A stretch of 5,578 bases of DNA from Planctomycetota bacterium (GTDB lineage Bacteria > JAJVIF01 > JAPKYR01): contig DAOVJF010000207.1 of assembly GCA_030673355.1 (NCBI GenBank), forward strand, positions 1-5,578. Reading direction: 5' to 3'. Below are positions 1-5,578 of this stretch, in pieces. The translations under genes were made by a program, and so were the position numbers. How positions within the stretch are numbered: the first letter of the stretch is position 1; the number at the start of each line of letters is the position of its first letter. The notes beneath the pieces were generated by a model, which was given only the letters and a program-made list of their open reading frames with translations, was not told the DNA's origin and did not search any database.

Positions 1-1
1 C

Positions 2-1867
2 TTCGCGCTGGTACAGACATCGTGCCACGTGCAGGAAGCCGTTTTTATTTCGTACCTCATTGGGCCTTACATAGTTTTTATCGCAGGCGGACAGGACGCG
101 TTCCCGCGCGGAAGGGTCTGGGCGACAATTGGAAAACGATTCCTGCTGGCATTGGGGATTTTCATCCCTGCACTGCTCGTCGGCCTGGTGCAGAATCTTC
201 CAACACTCGAATTCTACCTGCACTCTACCCGATTCGCGGGATTCGGCGAACAGCTTGTCGAGGCGACGGAACTTGAGATGAATTTCACCTGGATACAGTC
301 GATGATGTTCGCGTTCCCGAGGCTGTTCGGAGATTACATCCTCGGCACCATGTTCCTCGAACATTATCTCCTGAACTACGCGTATATCGGGATCATAACT
401 ATCCTCACGGCGCCATTTGCAGCATGGGTTATTTCGAATCGCAGGCAGGTCTGGTTCTGGCGGGTTGTCATGGTGATCTTCTTCGCTGCGATAATCTGGA
501 ACGAGTTTTATTTCAACGTGCTTATCCATCTCCCGCTGTTTCGAATAAGCCTCCAGAAACCATTCAGCCCGTTTTTCTTCTCGGTTATCGTACTCGCCGG
601 ACACGGGTTCCAGGTCTTTCTGGATCCGAAACCGAAGGGTACGGATGAAAATAAGTGGCTCGCGAGAACTGCCGTCATTGTGTACGGCACCCTTTTGAGT
701 TTCGGCGCGCTCTGGATTTACTCGATGTTTGGACCGACCGAGATGTTCACGGCAGATCAGATATATACACTTGGCCAGATGCTGATTGGTGTTATTTATG
801 CGTCGCTTGTATGTTTCTTCATCGGGCTTGTATGGAAAAGGGTGAATCCGGCCGAAAATGAAAACGGTGTTGGTAAACCGCTCGACCGGTCAGGTTTATC
901 AAGAATTATAACGATAGGCGCAATTGGAATACTGATAATAATCCTTATCGACATGTGGCCGATGAAGGCTCATTTCAACCCTTTCGTGGAAAAGAAAAAC
1001 ATGTATTTCGATACCGTCACGACTGAATTTCTCCAGGAACGGCTCGAATGGAATCCCGGCGACGATGACGGCCCGTACAGGTTCGGGCGTTCCTGGAAGG
1101 AAATCCTCCAGCCCAATACCGGAATGATGTACGGTCTCGACGATTTCGGAGGGTATGACTCCAACCTGATCGGCAATTACGGGAAATTGCTGACAACGGT
1201 CGATGAAACGATCCTGATGGGTGTCCACTTTATCGAGACTCCGAGGTATCGACAGGCATTCACATCGAATGTATGGAATATGCTCGGCGTAAAGTATGTA
1301 CTGGCGCACAGGGGGCATTTCGGTCAGTTCGAACCGGTAGAGCGTTGGCAGCCGTTGTATTACGGTGAGGTGTTGATTTTAGAGAACCGCGACGCCCTTC
1401 CGAGAATGCACCTCGTGGATCAGTTTACATGGGCTGATCCTGACGAAGCGCTTGAGTTATCGTCGGAAATTGATCCCGCATCCGAAGCGGTGGTCTCAAG
1501 ACATGGATCGGGTGAATTAATTGAGTTTGAGAGTAACGGTGAATCACCCGGAACAGTTGTCATAACTGAATATTTACCGGAGAAAGTGACCGCGAGCGTC
1601 ACATGCGAACGTCCGGCGGCATTATTGTGTTTTTACGATTCATGGTTCCCGGGATGGGATGTGAAAGTGGATGGGATTTCGAAACCCCTGGAACAGGTGA
1701 ATTACGCGTTTAAGGGCGTGTTTGTGGAGGAAGGGGATCATGTCGTGGTGTTTTCATACAGGCCGAGGTCGCTTGTGTATGGGATTATCGGAACAATCAT
1801 AGGGATACTGTTGATGCTGCTGATTGCGAAGCCCTTGTCGAAGGCTGTAGGATGGCCTGGAAATTAG
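2..1867 (+). CDS. YfhO-family polytopic membrane protein, C-terminal part (5' end outside window)
   Basis: Likely a GT-C-type membrane glycosyltransferase of the YfhO family (bacterial membrane protein YfhO); sugar donor and acceptor cannot be read from the sequence. The frame is open from base 2, with 621 codons before TAG at 1865-1867. A GTG at 29 could be read as a start, but the residues before it continue the alignment to the downstream paralogue, so the gene is cut by the window edge. Numbering from the codon at base 2, about seven hydrophobic segments lie at 47-63, 125-143, 151-167, 189-206, 221-241, 256-277 and 301-318. A large extracytoplasmic domain covers about 321-591, and a last membrane helix lies at 592-609. 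Family-like motifs are QNLPTLEF (64-71), MMYGLDDFGGYDS (375-387), GVKYVLA (429-435), ALPRMHLVD (465-473) and FYDSWFPGWDVKVDG (544-558). Gene 2 shares all of them in the same order. The family assignment is firm; the glycosyltransferase role is inferred from studied relatives. Confidence 0.85.
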   Translation, partial: FALVQTSCHVQEAVFISYLIGPYIVFIAGGQDAFPRGRVWATIGKRFLLALGIFIPALLVGLVQNLPTLEFYLHSTRFAGFGEQLVEATELEMNFTWIQSMMFAFPRLFGDYILGTMFLEHYLLNYAYIGIITILTAPFAAWVISNRRQVWFWRVVMVIFFAAIIWNEFYFNVLIHLPLFRISLQKPFSPFFFSVIVLAGHGFQVFLDPKPKGTDENKWLARTAVIVYGTLLSFGALWIYSMFGPTEMFTADQIYTLGQMLIGVIYASLVCFFIGLVWKRVNPAENENGVGKPLDRSGLSRIITIGAIGILIIILIDMWPMKAHFNPFVEKKNMYFDTVTTEFLQERLEWNPGDDDGPYRFGRSWKEILQPNTGMMYGLDDFGGYDSNLIGNYGKLLTTVDETILMGVHFIETPRYRQAFTSNVWNMLGVKYVLAHRGHFGQFEPVERWQPLYYGEVLILENRDALPRMHLVDQFTWADPDEALELSSEIDPASEAVVSRHGSGELIEFESNGESPGTVVITEYLPEKVTASVTCERPAALLCFYDSWFPGWDVKVDGISKPLEQVNYAFKGVFVEEGDHVVVFSYRPRSLVYGIIGTIIGILLMLLIAKPLSKAVGWPGN

Positions 1868-1924
1868 TTGCAACACGAATTAAATTAAATTGGTCACTGT
1901 CCCAAATGGATCCCAAAACCATTC

Positions 1925-1931
1925 TAAGGAG
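1925..1931 (+). promoter_or_regulatory. Shine-Dalgarno site for the DUF2784 gene
   Basis: TAAGGAG lies 8 bases before the ATG at 1940. It is the strongest ribosome binding site in the window and fixes the start of this small gene. The two other visible starts (2618 and 5298) have much weaker sites. Confidence 0.8.
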
Positions 1932-1939
1932 AAGACAGA

Positions 1940-2410
1940 ATGCAAATCACGGTAACGCTGTTCACCCTTCTGGCATCCTTGGTAAGTTCGGTCATTCTCG
2001 CTGATATAATTGTTATTATGCACCTTGGGTGGATATTGTTTATGCTTGTGGGGTTTACGCTCACAATACACGGGGTCTTATACAGAAAGAAGAGTTTTTT
2101 TGACAGGTGGCTATTCAGAACGCTTCATGTGGCTGGTATAGTCTTTGTGTCTCTTATAGCTATTATTGGCAGGCAAATAAGAGCCATATGCCCCATAACA
2201 ATATGGGAAAATGCCCTAAGGGCAAAATATGACCCGAGCTCAGCTTATTCGGGCGAGTTCATACCTCACTACGTTGAAAAGCTGGTTTATCCTGACATGG
2301 ACCCATTAATAATAACTATAGGTACCGTGTTTATCGGTGTTTTCACTCTAGTTGTTTTTATAGTCAGGCCACCAGAGAAGATAAGAAGAATTTTGTTCAA
2401 AGCCCCTTAA
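1940..2410 (+). CDS. DUF2784-family small membrane protein
   Basis: A 156-residue integral membrane protein of unknown function, which I recognise as DUF2784. It begins with a hydrophobic stretch (4-20) running into the family-like ADIIVIMHLGWILFMLVGF (21-39). A second hydrophobic segment lies at 62-79, then the signature ICPITIWEN (83-91, with Cys84-Pro85). YSGEFIPHYVEKLVYP follows at 103-118, and a third main segment at 123-142. The tail is basic (EKIRRILFK). Length and motif order match the usual family size, so it looks intact. The ATG at 1940 is fixed by the TAAGGAG site. It lies 73 bases after YfhO-like gene 1 on the same strand and could be co-transcribed with it; a terminator begins in its last codons. 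Hand count gives about 40% GC over 1981-2400, below the 45-63% of sampled lines in the flanking genes, and all nine arginine codons are AGA or AGG. No function can be assigned. Confidence 0.8.
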   Translation: MQITVTLFTLLASLVSSVILADIIVIMHLGWILFMLVGFTLTIHGVLYRKKSFFDRWLFRTLHVAGIVFVSLIAIIGRQIRAICPITIWENALRAKYDPSSAYSGEFIPHYVEKLVYPDMDPLIITIGTVFIGVFTLVVFIVRPPEKIRRILFKAP

Positions 2411-2433
2411 ATGTTTCAAGGGGCTTTTTGTTT
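2399..2433 (+). terminator. Rho-independent terminator overlapping the end of the DUF2784 gene
   Basis: AAAGCCCCTT (2399-2408) is perfectly complementary to AAGGGGCTTT (2418-2427), with a 9-base loop. The 3' arm runs into a T-rich tract, TTTTTGTTT (2425-2433). The left arm is made of the last three sense codons (Lys-Ala-Pro) and the first base of the TAA stop. It should end transcription coming from YfhO-like gene 1 and the DUF2784 gene, which makes gene 2 a separate unit. Confidence 0.88.
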
Positions 2434-2518
2434 CATCCAAAATCAATCTGACGGTATCAGGAATTTGTAGATGCGATCAGAATTTTCCTATAGGCATGAA
2501 CCTCAAAATAATAATAAA

Positions 2519-2524
2519 TATACT
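2519..2524 (+). promoter_or_regulatory. Possible -10 box (TATACT) for YfhO-like gene 2
   Basis: TATACT lies in the AT-rich stretch 2505-2524, with a weak -35 candidate ATGAAC at 2496-2501 (17-base spacer, three of six matches to TTGACA). Transcription would start near 2531, giving a leader of about 87 bases that includes the inverted repeat at 2535-2549. The need for a promoter between the terminator at 2399-2433 and the start at 2618 supports looking here, but the -35 match is poor. Confidence 0.25.
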
Positions 2525-2534
2525 CATTTCCTCT

Positions 2535-2549
2535 CCTTTGAGGCAAAGG
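2535..2549. repeat. Short perfect inverted repeat, possible operator or small hairpin
   Basis: CCTTTG-AGG-CAAAGG is a perfect 6+6 inverted repeat with a 3-base centre, about 70 bases before YfhO-like gene 2. It could be a dimeric regulator site or a small hairpin in the leader. There is no T tract after it, so it is not a terminator. A second AGGCAAA follows at 2569-2575. The function is inferred only from position and symmetry. Confidence 0.3.
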
Positions 2550-2613
2550 TTGAACCCGTTTTACAGTAAGGCAAAAACGAGTGCATGTCCCCTCTCCAAC
2601 TACTCATTTAAGG

Positions 2614-2619
2614 TATAAT
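2614..2619 (+). promoter_or_regulatory. TATAAT overlapping the start codon of YfhO-like gene 2 (possible -10 box)
   Basis: A perfect TATAAT ends in the first two bases of ATG 2618. If it were a working -10 box, transcription would start near 2626 and translation would have to use ATG 2633 on a nearly leaderless message. No TTGACA-like element lies 16-18 bases upstream and there is no TG extension, so chance occurrence is quite possible. Confidence 0.2.
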
Positions 2620-5056
2620 GCCCGGACTCGATATGGCCCCGACCCGGACCGAAAATTCGACCGATTTTTCACCCCCCATCTCATGGCGGACCGATACGGC
2701 GGGCGTAATCGGAATCACCCTTATAGTAATAGTTCTCCTGTGGCCGGCACTCGATGGGTCGCACTCGCTTATGTCGGATTCCTGGAAGCTCAATTACCCG
2801 TGGGCAGTTGAAGGATCGCTTGAATCAACGGCATTTGAGGAGAATTTTCCCGAGAGTGCGATTGAACCCGGATCCAGGGATGAGCCGTATGTCCTCGCCT
2901 ATGATATATACCTTGAAAATATCCCATGGTATAAATTCGCGCAGGAGGAGATACGGAGCGGACGGTACCCGCACTGGAATCCGTACTCATTCAACGGCGC
3001 ACCGTTATATGCGAACCACCTGGTTCCTCTTACACATCCACCGCTGATTATCGCGCTGCTGATCTCGCCACTCTCCCAGGTTCATACTGTCGCGACATTC
3101 CTGACATGGTGGCTTGCTGGAATCGGGCTGTATTTCTACCTTCGATCGAAACGCCTTCAGCCTGTCGCAGGGATTGCATCGGCGGCAATTTATTTGACGA
3201 TCGGTCATTTCATGCCGCTCGTTCCGTTCCAGATGGCCGGATTGATGTATTACCCGTGGCTCATGTGGGCATCGGATAATCTCGATCTGAAACCATCGTT
3301 CAGGACACTTTTACCGTTCACTCTCGTTCTCGGACTCCAACTGGCCGCCGGGCACCCGGCGTACGTCGCACCGTTCCTTTATATGATAATTCTTCACCGA
3401 ATATTACTCTGGATCTTCAGGAGTAAGCCAAAATCATACTGGCTGCCGCGGCTTGGAATCCTGGCTGTAGCATTTGTACTTGGTTTCGCGATATCGGCCG
3501 TTCAGAATTATCCGACCTGGAATTTCCTCAAACTTTCAGCCCGGGACCTGAACGGGCAGACGGAACGAACACTATACAATCATTCCGATTCAGAGCAAAT
3601 AATTCAGGCTGGCGACATTTCCCGGTCGGATAAGGAACCGATGAATGCAAAATTTTCTGTTCTGTTCGCACCTGTTTTCCAGAGGCAAATTGAGAAACAG
3701 CATCCGTACGTTGGAATCCCGCTGCTCATTCTCGCAATTCTGGGATTGATTTTAATAAGGCCTCCACCGGACCGTCGCGCCATGGGAATACTCCTGCTGT
3801 TATTTACAATCCTCGCGGCGCCTCCGGTGTTCAGAAGTATCGGGCAATTCATTCCAGGGCTGGGGATCTCTCCGTTCAATCCTTACGCTCCCGCACAGTT
3901 TCTGCTGGTAATACTTGCCGGGTACGGTATAAACGGTCTTTTTGAACGAGGGCAGGAAATTCCAAGTACCTGGCGGGTAGTAATTTCAGCGTGCACAATT
4001 CTTGGACTCTTTTTATTCGCGGTCCCATTTATACAGAACGCCCTTGTCGGTCCATCGACTCGATGGGCCCAGGATCAGGTGTTGCTTGGTTACCTGGTGC
4101 TTGTTACGGGTATCATCGCTATCCTTGCGCCACTGGCTGCGGTTCTCCATGGGAAAAAATCGAACGTAATTGGCGGATTGCTGATGCCATTAGCCATAAC
4201 GGTTTTCGGTATACTCGGTCATTTCTACCAGTACCCTGTGTTCCAGCGAAATCCTGTAATGCCTGAGACTCAATCGATTGCAGCGTTGCCAACCACCAAT
4301 ATGTACAGGGTGATCCGTCATTCATCGAAACCCGCGGCTCATGCCGGAAGTATGGATAATCCACTGACATTCGGTGGGAACCTTCCAATGAGGGCTGGAA
4401 TGCTCGATTCCCAGGGATATGACTCACTGGTGCTTCAAGACCAGTGGGATATGCTGAAGGAATTGGATCCGAACTCGCTCGCTTGGAACGGTCTGGCGCT
4501 GCCGGTGACTGATCCCGACGCGTTGAACTCGTCAATCCTTGATGCAATGGCGGTAAAATATATAATTTCCGATGATCCATCGCTCTCAGAATCACATCCC
4601 GACCTGACCCTTCTTCATTCAGGAGGATTTATGGTTTATGAGCGTGAACCCGCCAGCCCACGCTGGTATCTCACCGTCGATCCTTCAAACGGAAATCAGG
4701 TTAGTAGTGATTTAAATGCATACTCCCCAGGCCGTATATCAATAGTAAAGGAGATACCAACCAGGATTGAGTTTTCTGTTGATGCAGACACTGATTGCTG
4801 GATGGTCCTCTCAGATACATGGCATCCCCAGTGGGTTGCTGAAATGGATGGGGTGGAAGTGGAAATCCTGAAGGCAAACAATGCTTATCGGACTTTAAGG
4901 GTACCGCAGGGAGAACATATGCTTATTTTTAGATATTTCCCGAAAGATTTTCTCATCGGATTATTCATTTCAGTAACCATCCTGATTATCCTCATGTGCG
5001 GGGTGATATTGGAATTAATTCAGCACAGGCCGAATAGAGTTAATTTACCTGAATAA
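2618..5056 (+). CDS. YfhO-family polytopic membrane protein, complete
   Basis: Likely a GT-C-type membrane glycosyltransferase of the YfhO family, 812 residues, a normal family length. After a first helix (about 28-45) comes the extracytoplasmic loop with SDSWKLNYPW (53-62); Asp54 is the best candidate for the catalytic acid that GT-C enzymes carry in this loop. YPHWNPYSFNGAPLYAN (117-133) is the characteristic early family motif. About twelve further hydrophobic segments fall between 141 and 536, including GHPAYVAPFLYM (245-256) and QNYPTWNF (296-303). A soluble domain covers about 540-776, with GMLDSQGYDS (594-603), AVKYIIS (645-651), ASPRWYLTVD (679-688) and SDTWHPQWVAEMDG (732-745), and a final helix lies at 778-799. 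An in-frame TAA at 2609-2611 limits the start to ATG 2618 or the in-frame ATG 2633. AAGG at 2610-2613 is only 4 bases from ATG 2618, so the first few residues are uncertain. The gene lies behind a terminator and so needs its own promoter. Confidence 0.88.
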   Translation: MPGLDMAPTRTENSTDFSPPISWRTDTAGVIGITLIVIVLLWPALDGSHSLMSDSWKLNYPWAVEGSLESTAFEENFPESAIEPGSRDEPYVLAYDIYLENIPWYKFAQEEIRSGRYPHWNPYSFNGAPLYANHLVPLTHPPLIIALLISPLSQVHTVATFLTWWLAGIGLYFYLRSKRLQPVAGIASAAIYLTIGHFMPLVPFQMAGLMYYPWLMWASDNLDLKPSFRTLLPFTLVLGLQLAAGHPAYVAPFLYMIILHRILLWIFRSKPKSYWLPRLGILAVAFVLGFAISAVQNYPTWNFLKLSARDLNGQTERTLYNHSDSEQIIQAGDISRSDKEPMNAKFSVLFAPVFQRQIEKQHPYVGIPLLILAILGLILIRPPPDRRAMGILLLLFTILAAPPVFRSIGQFIPGLGISPFNPYAPAQFLLVILAGYGINGLFERGQEIPSTWRVVISACTILGLFLFAVPFIQNALVGPSTRWAQDQVLLGYLVLVTGIIAILAPLAAVLHGKKSNVIGGLLMPLAITVFGILGHFYQYPVFQRNPVMPETQSIAALPTTNMYRVIRHSSKPAAHAGSMDNPLTFGGNLPMRAGMLDSQGYDSLVLQDQWDMLKELDPNSLAWNGLALPVTDPDALNSSILDAMAVKYIISDDPSLSESHPDLTLLHSGGFMVYEREPASPRWYLTVDPSNGNQVSSDLNAYSPGRISIVKEIPTRIEFSVDADTDCWMVLSDTWHPQWVAEMDGVEVEILKANNAYRTLRVPQGEHMLIFRYFPKDFLIGLFISVTILIILMCGVILELIQHRPNRVNLPE

Positions 5057-5241
5057 AAATAAATAATCATTAACCATCCACCAGGATTAGTGGTTTACAA
5101 GAGCGTGGAAATGTGGTAGTAAGTTAGTAAGGCCCAGAAGGTGCATTTATCGTTCCGGGTAGTTTATGTATTCTATTGTATAGATAAATCCGGGCTAGTA
5201 CGGCTGGAGATTCAAGGCAATATCTATTCACGAAAATCTTG

Positions 5242-5277
5242 CCGGCTGCCGGTTAAGCGTTATTTAACCTGTTCCGG
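5242..5277 (+). promoter_or_regulatory. Possible leader hairpin before the prepilin gene
   Basis: GGTTAA (5251-5256) and TTAACC (5264-5269) form a perfect 6-base stem with a 7-base loop. Outside it, CCGG at 5242-5245 can pair with CCGG at 5274-5277 across an internal loop. The structure ends a few bases before the weak AAGG ribosome binding site (5281-5284) of the prepilin, so it could affect translation or be a protein binding site. There is no T tract. I see neither a sigma-54 promoter nor cyclic-di-GMP riboswitch core motifs in 5057-5297. Confidence 0.3.
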
Positions 5278-5297
5278 GGCAAGGTAGAAAATTATTA

Positions 5298-5578
5298 ATG
5301 GGTAAGAACAAGAATAAACAGGCAGGTTATTCCCTGCTGGAGTTAATGTATGTTGTGAGCATAATCTCGCTGCTTGCTGCCATGCTCATTCCCCAGCTTC
5401 TTATCCAGAAAGACCGAATCATTGAGGCCCAGGCACAGAGACGTCTCAGGACCATTGGGTCAGTTATGGCGGACTTCGCTCTTAGCAGCGCGAGTGTCGG
5501 TTTCTTAGAGTTCCAGGACCTCAAAGATTCGGAAGTGATTCGTAATGACTTCAAACTGACATACTTCATACAAGATTA
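5298..5578 (+). CDS. Type IV prepilin / type II secretion pseudopilin, N-terminal part (3' end outside window)
   Basis: The product has a class III (PilD/prepilin peptidase) leader: a short basic MGKNKNKQAG, with cleavage expected after Gly10. The mature protein would start YSLLELMYVVSIISLLAAML, with the conserved Glu at +5 and Pro at +22 (in IPQL). This helix anchors the subunit in the inner membrane and packs it into the pilus or pseudopilus. Position +1 is Tyr rather than the usual Phe. An amphipathic region rich in Arg, Gln and Ala follows (IEAQAQRRLRTIG), then the start of a globular domain. Ninety-three codons are visible and the frame is open at the window edge. An in-frame TAA at 5265-5267 leaves ATG 5298 as the only sensible start; the ribosome binding site is weak (AAGG at 5281-5284, 13 bases away). 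It lies 241 bases after YfhO-like gene 2. Without the C-terminus and the next genes, a major pilin, minor pilin and GspG/H-type pseudopilin cannot be told apart. Confidence 0.88.
   Translation, partial: MGKNKNKQAGYSLLELMYVVSIISLLAAMLIPQLLIQKDRIIEAQAQRRLRTIGSVMADFALSSASVGFLEFQDLKDSEVIRNDFKLTYFIQD

Noticed and set aside
899..1318. Minus-strand open frame of 139 codons inside YfhO-like gene 1
   Set aside because: It is fully antisense to a region with clear family motifs, has no recognisable domain, and is explained by stop-poor antisense frames of the real gene.
29..1867. GTG at 29 as the true start of YfhO-like gene 1
   Set aside because: The frame is open to the left edge, the residues before GTG continue the similarity to the paralogue, and the expected N-terminal helix, acidic loop and NPY-type motif are absent, so the gene starts outside the window.
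4119..4595. Minus-strand open frame of 158 codons inside YfhO-like gene 2
   Set aside because: Its product is low in domain-like structure and lies opposite conserved YfhO motifs; I treat it as a shadow frame.
5072..5095. AACCA...TGGTT as a terminator after YfhO-like gene 2
   Set aside because: The stem is only five base pairs with a 14-base loop and no T tract follows.
5057..5297. Cyclic-di-GMP riboswitch or sigma-54 promoter before the prepilin
   Set aside because: I looked for GEMM core motifs and for the GG/GC spacing of a -24/-12 promoter and found no convincing match.
5327..5569. Minus-strand open frame of 80 codons opposite the prepilin
   Set aside because: The plus strand encodes an unmistakable class III prepilin leader and helix, so the antisense frame is incidental.

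Overview
The window is one strand-consistent stretch: all four supportable genes lie on the plus strand. In order they are the 3' part of a large YfhO-family membrane protein, a small membrane protein of the DUF2784 family, a second complete YfhO-family membrane protein, and the first 93 codons of a type IV prepilin/pseudopilin cut by the right edge. There are no RNA genes, transposases, CRISPR arrays or phage genes. A class III prepilin leader and Shine-Dalgarno-like sites point to a bacterium, probably a diderm with a type IV pilus or type II secretion system. Sampled GC is near 50% in the two large genes. I cannot name a genus; the gene style would fit a metagenome-derived or little-cultured phylum.

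Layout. Bases 2-1867 are the end of YfhO-like gene 1; comparison with gene 2 suggests that roughly 245 N-terminal residues lie outside the window. A 72-base gap holds a strong ribosome binding site for the DUF2784 gene (1940-2410). The stop codon of that gene sits inside the stem of a clear Rho-independent terminator (2399-2433), so transcription of the first block most likely ends there. A 207-base gap follows, with a short perfect inverted repeat and an odd start region in which a consensus TATAAT overlaps the first ATG of YfhO-like gene 2 (2618-5056). No convincing terminator follows gene 2. A 241-base, AT-rich gap with a possible leader hairpin precedes the prepilin (5298 onward).

How the genes may work together. 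YfhO proteins are polytopic membrane proteins with a GT-C-type glycosyltransferase architecture. In Firmicutes, members are implicated in decorating teichoic acids from undecaprenyl-phosphate-linked sugars. Two divergent paralogues so close together suggest a role in modifying a cell-envelope glycan or surface protein, but no acceptor or sugar-lipid synthase is visible here. The DUF2784 gene is lower in GC and differs in codon use from both YfhO genes, so it may be a later arrival. The prepilin is probably the first gene of a separate unit. I see no clearly new multi-gene system in this window; the points worth a second look are local ones.
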